Below are positions 1 to 9,669 of a DNA stretch of 64,000 bases, piece by piece. Where the stretch lies: contig OY829545.1 in NCBI GenBank assembly GCA_963691705.1, forward strand, positions 57,328,192 through 57,392,191, given 5' to 3'. The stretch comes from Viola odorata. Lineage: Eukaryota > Streptophyta > Magnoliopsida > Malpighiales > Violaceae. The position numbers and the translations under genes are program-made. The first letter of the stretch is position 1, and the number at the start of each line of letters is the position of its first letter. A model generated the notes under the pieces. That model saw only the letters and a list, made by a program, of their open reading frames with translations, was not told where the DNA came from and ran no database searches.

Positions 1-238
1 ATCAAACACTTCAAAGCCTTCTTCTAAACTCCTCACAAATGGGTAAGTGCTCGATGGAATTGGCCGACTAAAGTGCCAGAAAGCATGTTAAGTTCATTTC
101 AACGAATCAGCAGGACGAAAAGGAAACCCTCAAAGGCTAACAGTCCGCGCTAACATACGGAGAAGCGGTGAAGAAAATCAAAGGCCGCTAGAACCAAAAC
201 AAAGAAAATTGTACTTGCTTCAGTCGCTGTTTGTATTC

Positions 239-330
239 AAAAAGAAAAGAAAAGAAAAAAAGAAAAAAAAAAGAGAAAAAAAAGAAAAAAAAGGAAAAGA
301 AAAAAGAAAAAAAGAAAAAAGAAAAAGGGA
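239..330 (+). repeat. Purine-only tract (92 nt)
   Basis: Every base on the plus strand is A or G. Equivalent tracts occupy the same relative place at 54623-54845 and, inverted, at 59053-59137. The ORF through it is a low-complexity Lys/Glu/Arg artefact. Confidence 0.85.
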
Positions 331-338
331 TTTAAAAA

Positions 339-716
339 GAGGGTATCTCAAAGAACCCAAGTCAATGAAAGCAGAAGCAAGTACGAAAAAAATCATCAAT
401 CGGAATCAATCAAGATGATCACGAGAAGAGCATTCCTAGCAAAAGATGAAGGAACTTGTATAACAGAGGGTATCTCAAAGAACCCAAGTCAATGAAAGTA
501 GGAACAAGTACGAAAAAATCATCAATCAAAATCAATCAAGATGATCACAAGAAGAGCGTTCCTAGCAAAATATGAAGAAACTTATATACAGAGGGTATCT
601 CAAAGAACCCAAGTCAATGAAAGTAGAAGCAGGTACGAAAAAAATCATCAATCGATATTGATCAAGACGATCACAGGAAGAGCATTCCTAGCAGAAAATG
701 AAGGAACTTGTATACT
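339..716 (+). repeat. 126-bp tandem repeat, three copies
   Basis: Copies begin at 339, 466 and 591, each with GAGGGTATCTCAAAGAACCC and ending near AAGGAACTTGTATA. Period is about 125-127 bp with a few substitutions per copy. It lies in the 3' untranslated part of the element and no protein is supported. Confidence 0.85.
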
Positions 717-903
717 TCGCTTTCGCCTCGATCAAATCATCAAGCATCGTTTTCCACGATTTGTCCTCATCACAAATCAGTCGTCGAACACAAACTCATT
801 AAAACCTTTCACAAACACAACACTTTTCCTTTCTTCTACCAATTCCTTCTTTCTTTCTCCCCCGTAAAGTCCTTTCGATTATTAGCAAGCTCATGCGGGT
901 ACA

Positions 904-1250
904 TCTTCATTTGAAGTTTATTCACTCGGATTGACATTGCAAATCTAATTTCTGTGCTATGTTTGCTGCATTTTTAGGAGTGTAAACACATAGCCTTGTT
1001 TCTGAGCGTGAGCGCAAACACTAATATATAGGGAGAATTGCTTATGTTTACATATCATGGGAAAGTCTTGTTCTTGAGGTCGTTATTTCCTGAACAAGAC
1101 GCAGACGTTATCTAGACTTGTATCAATCATGTTTATATAACGAAAACTGAACCAACATTTTTCAAAGAATATACTTGATTTGATTTTCTCTTAAAACAAA
1201 GAAGTCATTTTCGTTCCAAAAAAGGGACTTGGGGGCAAGTCGAGGTTTAA
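904..1250 (+). other. Conserved non-coding block shared by three Tat/Ogre-like copies
   Basis: It begins GAAGTTTATTCACTCGGATT and recurs at about 55267-55610 and 63230-63575 (plus strand) and 58372-58745 (inverted), while the flanking repeats differ. It ends near a GGGGGCAAG motif. No long ORF is conserved, so an RNA or cis-acting role is possible but unproven. Confidence 0.75.
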
Positions 1251-1489
1251 ATGTAGGAATACAAGATATTTCTCACATTATCAATTGCTCTCCCCTTTTT
1301 CCATCTTTTGCTGCTTTCGTGTTTGTTTCCTTCCTATTCGCAGGATATAGATACACTTCGATGGACTCACGTCAATCATGGGTTTTCAATGACAAAATCG
1401 TTGTAATGCGCTCATCATAGATTTCCACCAAATAAATCCAAGTCAAAACAACGGAATGAAGGTACGTTACCACTTCACCTCCAACTTTT

Positions 1490-2336
1490 TGTGACGACTT
1501 GGTCGTCCACTTTTCTTTCTTTGTTGTGCGGTGACTTGGTCACCCACGTTGTCGTGTGATGACTTGGTCGTCCACTTTTCTTTCTTTGTTGTGCACTGAC
1601 TTGGTCACCCACGTTGTCGTGCGACGACTTAGTCGTCCACTTTTCTTTCTTTGTTGTGCAGTGACTTGGTCACCCACGTTGTCGTGTGACGACTTGGTCG
1701 TCCACTTTTCTTTGTTGTGCGGTGACTTGGTCACCTACGTTGTTGTGTGACGACTTAGTCGTCCACTTTTCTTTCTATGTTGTGCGGTGACTTGGTTACC
1801 CACGTATTCACTTATGTCGTGTGACGACTTGGTCGTCCACTTTTTTAGTTATGTCGTGCAGTGACTTGGTTACCCACGTATTCACTTATGTCGTGTGACG
1901 ACTTGGTCGTCTACTTTTTTCAGTTATGTTGTTTGGTGACTTGGTCACCCATATTGGTGTGATGACTTGGTTGTCCATTTCTTCACTTGTCGTGTGACGA
2001 CTTGGTCGTCCACTTTTTCAGTTATGTTGTGAGGTGACTTGGTCACCCACGTTGGTGTGATGACTTGGTTGTCTACTTCTTCACTTATGTCATGTGACGA
2101 CTTGGTCGTCCACTTTTTTAGTTATGTTGTGCGGTGACTTGGTCACCCACGTTGGTGTGATGACTTGGTTGTCCACTTCTTCACTTATGTCGTGTGACGA
2201 CTTGGTCGTCCACTTTTTTTCCAGTTATGTTGTGGGGTGACTTGGTCACCAACTTCTTCACTTATGTCGCGCGGTGACTTGGTTACCCACATCCTCTTTA
2301 TGTCATGCGGTGACTTGGTCGCCCACTCTCCAACTC
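1490..2336 (+). repeat. Minisatellite of alternating short palindromes, roughly 60-bp period
   Basis: More than ten units alternate GACGACTTGGTCGTC and GGTGACTTGGTCACC, separated by T-rich spacers. Each core has 6-base arms around a 3-base loop. A related version with GTG loops appears at 63853-64000. ORFs of 64-169 codons through it are repeat artefacts. Confidence 0.9.
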
Positions 2337-2463
2337 AGTTCATGCGGTGGCTTCAAACCACCCTCCATTTTAGTTCGCAAAGTCACCCCGAAAATCCAAC
2401 CAACCTCAGAGCAAAGGTATGTTACCGTCCATCAATGCAAAACCGAAGGTACGTTCCAATTCT

Positions 2464-2690
2464 CATTTACTTTCTGTCAAATCGTACGGACTGCGAGTGC
2501 TACCCTCGCCCTACGTCATTTACTTTCTGTCAAACCGTACGGACTGCAAGTGCTACCCTCACCCTACATCATTTAAATTTCTGTCAAATCGTACGGACTG
2601 CGAGTGCTACCCTCACCCTACGTCATTTACTTTCTGTAAAAACATATTGGGCTGCAAGTGCTACCCTCACCCTACAACATTTGCATTTCC
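2464..2690 (+). repeat. 54-bp tandem repeat, four copies
   Basis: Four copies of a unit containing TTTCTGTCAAATCGTACGG and AGTGCTACCCTC, starting near 2464, 2518, 2572 and 2626. They are part of the 3' untranslated minisatellite zone of the element. Confidence 0.85.
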
Positions 2691-2814
2691 ACCATTACGT
2701 TTTTTCTCTTTCAGCAGGTTACGATGCAGTCAAGATCACATGGTAAATACTTGGGGCAACCATCTTTACTGCTCATCAAAAATTTCAGTTGCACTGTATT
2801 TTTGATTAGACAGT

Positions 2815-2828
2815 AAAAAGGGGGCAAC
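2815..2828 (+). promoter_or_regulatory. Polypurine tract (plus-strand primer)
   Basis: AAAAAGGGGGCAAC lies directly before the LTR start TGTTGG. The inverted element at 57077-57090 has the equivalent sequence before its LTR. Confidence 0.8.
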
Positions 2829-3525
2829 TGTTGGTACCCAAATTTTGACACCAGCACGATCAATCACCTTCAAAATAGCATGCTCGCATTTTTTAACGCA
2901 TTTAATCAATTATAATCACTTTATTTTTATTTTTCACTGAACCGTTAATGATCTCTCGGCCCAGCTCGAGTCCTTTCGTATTCTTTAAATTTTTTCTATC
3001 ACTTTGGTTTTTTTACTTTTTTAGTCTTATTAGGTCTCGGACGAGCTTTTTCGACACTTTGTCAAAATAAATACGTTTAGAGAGTTGTGTTCGATTTTTC
3101 GTTAGCATCATCTCGATCGTCTTATTTTTCTCTACAATGTAGTTACTTTCGTTCGAATTGTTCGCCGTTTTCATCACGCTAATGGTTCGAGTCCTTAATT
3201 AATTATTTAGCATTTTATTTCTTTTTTTTTTAATCAACTGTTGGATTGGTTGACTAATCCCTTAGTCAACCATCCAACGGTCATGGATTTAATCACTCAT
3301 CCATGCTCCATTTCTTTTCCTGCAAGTTTTGCCATCTCCCAATCGAAGCCGCATCATCGCTTCTAAGAAACTGGACACGTCATTGCTTCGAGAAGGAGGC
3401 GAGTCACCATGCCACATCACCCTGCTACCTCGCATTATAGCCGCACAAGAAGATCGACGTCACCACTTTCGTTTTGGACCGCACAAGCAAGCCGCGTCAC
3501 GGCTTGCTCACCACGTTCGTCCTCC

Positions 3526-3533
3526 TATAAATA
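3526..3533 (+). promoter_or_regulatory. TATA box of the LTR promoter
   Basis: TATAAATA in a C-rich context, about 700 bp into the LTR. The related LTR at 47409 has TATAAAT at 48015, a similar offset. Confidence 0.6.
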
Positions 3534-4228
3534 CGTCGCTATTCACCCTTCAATACCTATGGGTTGACGCACCCTCTTATCATCAACATCAATCCAAGCA
3601 AAAGGAAGCAATCAAAGTGAGTGTATCAAGCTTTCTCTCTCTAGCTTCTTTCTTTTGATTTTTCGTTTATCCTCCTAATCAATCAATTAATTGCTTAAAT
3701 TCATTTTAAACTCTTTTTTAGTGAGTCAAAATCAGCATGCTTGGTTCAATTTAATTGTTCCTTGCTTTGGTTAATTAATCGAGCATTTGATGCATTAATT
3801 ATCTATTTTCGTTTTTCCTCAAATTGCTACTGTTTTGGGTCGAATTTCTTTGCTGTTTTTGTTGCTTTGTGCTACTGTAGTGTTTCTGGTCCTATTGGGT
3901 TCGGATTGGAAGCCTTTCATGGAGGTAGGAGTGTCTTGGTCGTCGGCCATGCGCGGGGGACATGGAGAAGATGAACAACATTGCTGTTCTAAGGAAGAAG
4001 AAGAAAGTTGACGGGCCAAGCCCGTCCCTTTCTTTTTTTAATGCAGATAGGCCTTGGCTTAAGCCAAGCCCATCTGTTTCCCATTTATTATTTTTAAACC
4101 CAGCCCATTTTGTCTTTCTTTTAAATTAAAATTTGAGCCAAGCCTATTTTTTAATGTTCAAATTTCAAGTGTGGGATCCACTTTTTTCGTCAAATATTCG
4201 TATGCTTGTATGTTTTAATTAATTTGTT

Positions 4229-4600
4229 TATGCATGCTTTATTTAATTTAATACTTTTATGCTTTAAATAATTTGTTTATGTCATGCTTTATTTTAATTA
4301 AATGCTTACATGATTTAAATAATTTATTTATGCCATGTTCTATTTAATTAAAATGCTTACATGATTTAAATAATTTATTTATGCCATGCTTTATTTAATT
4401 AAATGCTTACATGATTTAAATAATTTATTTATGTCATGTTCTATTTAATTAAAATGCTTACATGCCTTAAATAATTCGTTTATGCCTTGTTTATTTATTT
4501 AGATGTTTGCATGCTTTAATTGATTTATTTATGTCATGTTCTATTTAATTAAAATGCTTACATGTTTTGAATGATAGGTTGAGTTTGTTGGTCATGCTTT
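4229..4600 (+). repeat. AT-rich degenerate tandem repeat in the LTR
   Basis: Five or more decayed copies of a roughly 55-60 bp unit with the core GCTTACATGATTTAAATAAT followed by TTTATGCCATG. No coding potential. Confidence 0.7.
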
Positions 4601-5084
4601 ATTTCAATTAGTTGTTTATATGCTATGAGTGATTTATTTATTTATTTGCCATGTCTATTCAATTATTTGCTTACTTATTGTAAATTAAATAAGTATTTGC
4701 ATGCGTTCTTCTCATTTATTGTTTTCAAACCATCGCTAACATTTTCAATTTTGCAAGGTAGATCAAGATCACGCAACGCAAGTATGCTTTCTAGTCTCTT
4801 TTATTTATTTAAATGCTTTCCGCAAATATTACTAGTATGCATGTTATTTAGAAATGTTAAAGAACCCATATCGAATATGTATGCATGATAAAATCAACTT
4901 ACATGCTTACATGTTTAAATCACTTGCTTTATACCATGAAATTAATTGCTATATATTGATATGTGAGCATGGTGGCTTCGATCCCACACGGTTATTTGCA
5001 TTCACTTAATCGGTATTATGCTAGTTTATCCATGACAGGACCACGTAGTAATTAATTAATCATGCATGGTCCAATGATAAAAAA

Positions 5085-5130
5085 GGGGTGCGACAGTTTC
5101 CCTAGTGAAGTCGCCAAACTGTCACACCCC
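5085..5130. repeat. Inverted repeat formed by two opposed LTR ends
   Basis: The arms 5085-5099 and 5116-5130 are reverse complements with one mismatch. Each arm is the terminal sequence of this LTR family. The 16-base spacer is an inverted primer-binding-site sequence, so an LTR end faces another LTR end plus PBS. A further GGGGGTGCGA follows near 5156. Confidence 0.75.
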
Positions 5131-7264
5131 CTAAACTCGTTTCCAACGAAAAAAGGGGGTGCGATAAGGGGAAAGCGTTTTTTTTTTTTTGAAATGAGAA
5201 AGCGTCTCTGTTCAACTGAATTGATTCTTTTACTAAAAAAAACACTGATTTGATGTATTCTATTTCAAAACTATAATACGAGTCTTTGATAAAAAAATGG
5301 CATTTTTATTTGTTCGTTTCCTTGTCACTTCACGTCTAAGAGGACTGTAGTTCAAACGAAAAGTCAAAATTATATTTTTAATAATATTTTTTATTTTTTA
5401 TTTATTAACTTATTTAAAATGTTAATTAATAGAAAAATATATTTATTGTCTTAATTTTCCATTTATAAAATATAAATTAAGAGATCTAATAATTAAATTA
5501 TTCTCCTTCATTCTCTTACGGCATTCTCTTAGTATCTGTTATTTCTATTTGATAAAATATTAGATTTCAATTCAACACTAAACAAGTACGAATTATTTGA
5601 ATCTTTGTGTCTGAAATTCCTCGAATTGATTTATCATTTTACATTATCTTTGTGTTTAAATTTAAAATTTTAAAAATTAAGTGAAACTGGAACTTAATTA
5701 TTACCAAGTAGTGTAAGTAAATAATTGGTATTAGTAAAATTCTTATTTATTAAGGTTGTTGATGGAGACGATCCATCCATTAGGCAACTCTCCTCCATCC
5801 TTCTTTTATATATATATAAAAACCCTATTCATCTTCTATTTAGGCTATTAAAGATAATAATTATTGATACTCCTGACTTAATTATTTTCTTTTGTAATAC
5901 TTAAAATAAAACCCCATAAATCATAATCAAAGAGTTTAGAACGTACATTTTTCATATTATATCCAGATAATAGATACGAGCATAAACTGAAACGTTCTGG
6001 ATCTACAAATATAGTTATTAAATCGTTAGCACCGTCTAAAAATATTTCTTATAGCTGTTAATATAAATAAAAAAAAACTCTTATAACCATTTTTGTACCT
6101 TCAATGTACTCTATGGATAAAGGAATACGTAGAATTATAATTCTTATTTATGAAGTTATAGAATTTTTTACCTAATTATTATTTGAATTGTTCTTATTGT
6201 TGTGTATCACAAATATGAAATTGCATTTTATGCTTTTATTACTGTAGTTGTTTTTATGCGATTAAATATAAGAGCATAATTTTTGTAGAGAATAAAACAT
6301 GATAGGCTAATAAAAAAAACATAAAAAGTACTTGAGATTGTAATTCAATCAGTTAATACTTAATACACATCGTGTTAAGTGTGTCGTAACAAACCCTCAA
6401 CTCTTCATCTCACTAATCCAAAAGAAATGAAAGCAAAGAACAATGGTTTAGGTCCTCTTCTCTTCTTTTCTTGTTTCCTAGCCTTAGTGTGTGCTATCCG
6501 GTTTCTATATTAATTAAATCCTTAATTATTAAAAAAAATACGATCTATTTCTTTTTGTAAGAAATTAAACATTTCTTTTACCGTCAAATGTTGAATGGTA
6601 GAGATGATGGGTTTAGTCAAAAAGTTAAACTTATTAGGTAAGAAATAAATTGATTAAAAAAAGAAAAGAAAAAACTCTCTAACGTCCTTATTTAATTTTT
6701 TGGTTAAATGATCCTTTTGGTACCTATATTTTTCTAAAATTTTAAAATTAGTCCTTATATTTATTTGTCTTTGGTTGAAATTGATTCTAATATGGAAAAT
6801 ATTTTATGAAATTTTAGGAAATTAAAAATAGGTTTGATTTAACTAATTAATGGAACCTATGAGTGAGTTGCATAAATAGGAGGATCAACTTCATCACTAG
6901 AAGACATAGAGACTTATTAGAGTCACTTGAACAAACCTAAGGCCTCCAGGATCATGAAGCCTAAAAACAATAGAAGCTTTGTAAACAAATTTAATTTACT
7001 CGCATGATCCTTTTCTCTCTCTTTTATGGTAAAAGAAGAGCTAAAAGTAAAACCTAGAAAACATATAAGAAGTTTTTGTGGTTGAAGCAGTACACACTGT
7101 GTCACACAGATTAGAAACCAAGGAACTTCATACTTTGTCATGAACGTTTCGAGGCAAAGTGAGCTTTTGGATCAGGATTCAGGACCTTGACTCACATCTT
7201 CTGTTAATTTTATGGACACGTGAAACAAAATCACTTATTGTTGGTGTACGCAATGCAGTTAACC
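5131..7264. other. AT-rich intergenic stretch, no gene seen
   Basis: No ORF with recognisable homology, no LTR structure and no RNA gene. The end next to 7265 probably contains the 3' UTR of ARPC5, which reads leftward. A TATATATATAAAA run occurs near 5808 without a following coding exon that I can identify. Confidence 0.5.
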
Positions 7265-9143
7265 TTAGACAGTGTTCACAGTGTCAGAAAGAGCACGTAA
7301 TATGCAACCCAAGCCAGCCCTCGCTGTTAACTTTTCATGTATCCGTAGGCATTGGTCGCATGTAGGCCGATCACCAGTAGACAGACCCCTATACAAATAC
7401 CTGCAGATCATGGCAGCAATTTCAGAAGGGCCTTGAAAAAACACAACGCGCATGGAAAACAGTAAATGAATCATCTTTCATTCCGCTTTTAAGAGCATAT
7501 TATTCAAGGAACCTTGCTTCCTTCAATTCGTTGTCCTGACACGTGAAATTTGAAGTATAGATGTGGGTGCAAGGTGACATGGAAACAGAGAATTTCAATT
7601 CCTCTCAACGATTTGAAAACATTGCATGCCCATTAACTTTGTTTAATATGACAGTTACTGAACATAAGGGTTTCAGGGTTTATTTTTATATAAAAAAAAC
7701 ACTGAAACAAAATGAAGAAGGAAAAAAGAAAACGATATTTATACAGCCTTCAACATGGTATTCGTTTTTTAATCCCACAATAAGCTTTTCTCTCTTTCAA
7801 TCATAATGAGCATCCAAACTTCCATAATAAGTAGAAATACAGTGGCCATGTCTGAAGGACAAATAATTCTTTTCACACTAGAAAATGAAAGAACACAATC
7901 CGCCTTTAGGAGATGTTACATCAAAGTGAATTACAGATGCACATAAAACTACTTGTGAGACTTGTGAACAAAGAAAATGCATTGATCACAACAAATTGAG
8001 ATACAGTGAGGAATCAAAATATAGATGTATTCATGCTGCAATAATTTTAACAACTATGTTACCAAAATAGAGTTTTAACTAAAGAGAATTATGTCACATG
8101 ATTACACTGCTAAATGACCTGAATAATAATTCATTCATTTCTTCTCACCACATAGCCAAAGAGTATCAAGCATAGTGTAACACAAGAAGTTAAACATATT
8201 GAAGTTACTCGAAAGTTATTAAGAAGGTAGCATGTGTTTTAAATTCCAAGGTTCCTCTCACCCTGTGAAACTATAGGTAGGGAGGATATTCTAAATCTGA
8301 ATTAGAAACCATATTCAAGCAATTAGAATCGAGAAGGAAAAGAAATGCCTCCTCAACGCAATTAAAAAGAAAGACTAGTCTATGTATTGTGCTGAATTTA
8401 AGATCCAGGCTCTCTACTACATGTACTTGCAATTCGCGAAGCAATTGATGATTCGGTATAAATCATTCAGAAATGTTGAACACTAAGCTGGAATTTTTCA
8501 GTAAATTGACAAGATTATAACATAAATGGGCGTGTGTAGTAGAATGAAACACAGTGATGTGAGTGAATCACAATCATAAATTAACAACAAAATGGAGCTA
8601 AATTATGAAACAAAGTAGGACTGAAATGATGAAAATCATCTTGAAGGAAAAAAGCGTCTTACTTCATGAGAATATCGTAGTATTCAGGGTCGAGGGAAGA
8701 GAACAACCCATCCATATCTTTGATGGCCATGATTGCTCGATGCACCATGATCCAATTAGCGGACTGCAAAACTCACCCAAATCTAATCAGAAATCTAAAA
8801 CAGAAAAAGTAAATTAATTAAGATTGGTGAACTGAAGACAATTGAAACTAGGTACGTTGCATCACTCATCGCGGGTCTTGGGAGGAGAGCCTTCAAGAGC
8901 TGTTTTTAGAGCTTCGACATGTTTGTACCTATGGAGTGATTACATAGAAATTAATCAGAGGTGGTTTACTTTAATCTATCAAATAATAATAATATATAGA
9001 AAAAAAAATTAAAGTGAATGAAAGGATGATTGATGTATTAACTGCTTGAGTAAGCTCTCGATCTTGGGGGATTTGTGCTCTATTCTTGTGATTATGGCCT
9101 CTGCATTGTTTGCTTCCACGAACTCCCCTGCTCCACCCGCCAT
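7265..9143 (-). pseudogene. ARPC5: ARPC5, ARP2/3 complex subunit 5 (copy A, four exons, nonsense codon in exon 2)
   Basis: This encodes the smallest (about 16 kDa) subunit of the ARP2/3 complex, which nucleates branched actin filaments in the cytoplasm. Exons, in transcript order, are 9043-9143, 8856-8928, 8663-8763 and 7265-7400. All introns have GT donors and AG acceptors, and phases join exactly (CA|G, whole codon, AA|G). The frame is 136 codons, near the usual plant length. Recognisable family segments are ESLLKQ, YKHVEALKTALEGSPPK, SANWIMVHRAIMAIKD, EYYDILM and YLYRGLSTGDRP...CDQCL. The start is placed at MAGGAGEFVEA; the upstream in-frame extension has a stop in copy C, so it is probably 5' UTR. 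The TGA at 8862-8864 replaces the CGA (Arg) seen in copies B and C and would truncate the protein after about 54 residues. Skipping 73-bp exon 2 would shift the frame. Exon 4 occurs only here. Confidence 0.88.
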
Positions 9144-9669
9144 TCTTCCGGAGATGGTAAATGGTTGCTTGGTTTCATCTCCATTAACCAAGTTGGAGCT
9201 TTGGAGTCGAACTTGTATTGGACCGTCATATTTTGGACTCCAATTGGGCCCTGAACGCCGGTCCATTTTTCTTTGTTTCATTGTTTAAAAAATTGGAAAA
9301 AGTTAAAAAATCAACTTAAGTTTGCATCAAATGTCTGAATCACAAGACAAATAATTACTAGCTTTTTTTAATTATTTTTTATTCTATCTTTCCTCCTTCT
9401 GCTAAATGTTACCATCGCTAAATTAGATATGACATGATAGTCTAAAATATAACTATTTTATTCTAAAACGTTTATTAATTACAATAGTAAAAAAAATGCA
9501 TAAAACGTCAGTTAATAATAAATGAAGAAAATATTAGCTAGCAAACTTTACAATATGTAACAATTCCTAGTGGTTTAATTGTTCTATCAATATTACCCCA
9601 AACTTATTATCTTTGGTGATTGTACAAGATAATTTCATTGCTATTTCTTTTATAATTAAATATAGGTCT

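Larger units (their letters stand above)
1..2828 (+). mobile_element. 3' internal region of a Tat/Ogre-like LTR retrotransposon (left part outside window)
   Basis: Non-coding 3' internal part of a large Ty3/gypsy element. In order it holds a purine-only tract, a 126-bp repeat, a conserved non-coding block, a long hairpin minisatellite, a 54-bp repeat and a polypurine tract abutting the LTR at 2829. The same order recurs near 54.6-55.6 kb and, inverted, near 57.1-59.1 kb, so it belongs to one family of related elements. No gag or pol is present before the window edge. Tandem repeats in the 3' untranslated part are known for Tat/Ogre elements. The lineage assignment is inference from layout and LTR ends. 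Confidence 0.8.
2829..5095 (+). mobile_element. 3' LTR of the Tat/Ogre-like element (2,267 bp)
   Basis: It starts TGTTGGTACCC directly after the polypurine tract and ends GGGGTGCGACA, the same ending as the LTRs finishing at 49604 and, inverted, starting at 62750. It holds a TATA box at 3526, a GCCCA-rich stretch at about 4013-4145 and an AT-rich repeat at about 4229-4600. The short ORFs inside show no recognisable domain. Confidence 0.85.

Noticed and set aside
1490..2336. CRISPR-like array of repeats and spacers
   Set aside because: Spacers are themselves near-identical, the DNA is a plant retrotransposon, and no cas gene is present.
2237..2805. ORFs of 100-169 codons near the end of the palindromic minisatellite
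   Set aside because: Frames run through 54-bp and 60-bp tandem repeats and end in the LTR approach; no family resemblance.
7559..7806. 81-codon ORF in ARPC5 intron 3
   Set aside because: Opposite strand to the gene, crosses the start of the tandem unit at 7767, and shows no recognisable family.
9046..9288. 80-codon plus-strand ORF repeated at 14433 and 45676
   Set aside because: It is the antisense shadow of ARPC5 exon 1 and its 5' UTR; the minus strand has the real exon with splice sites.
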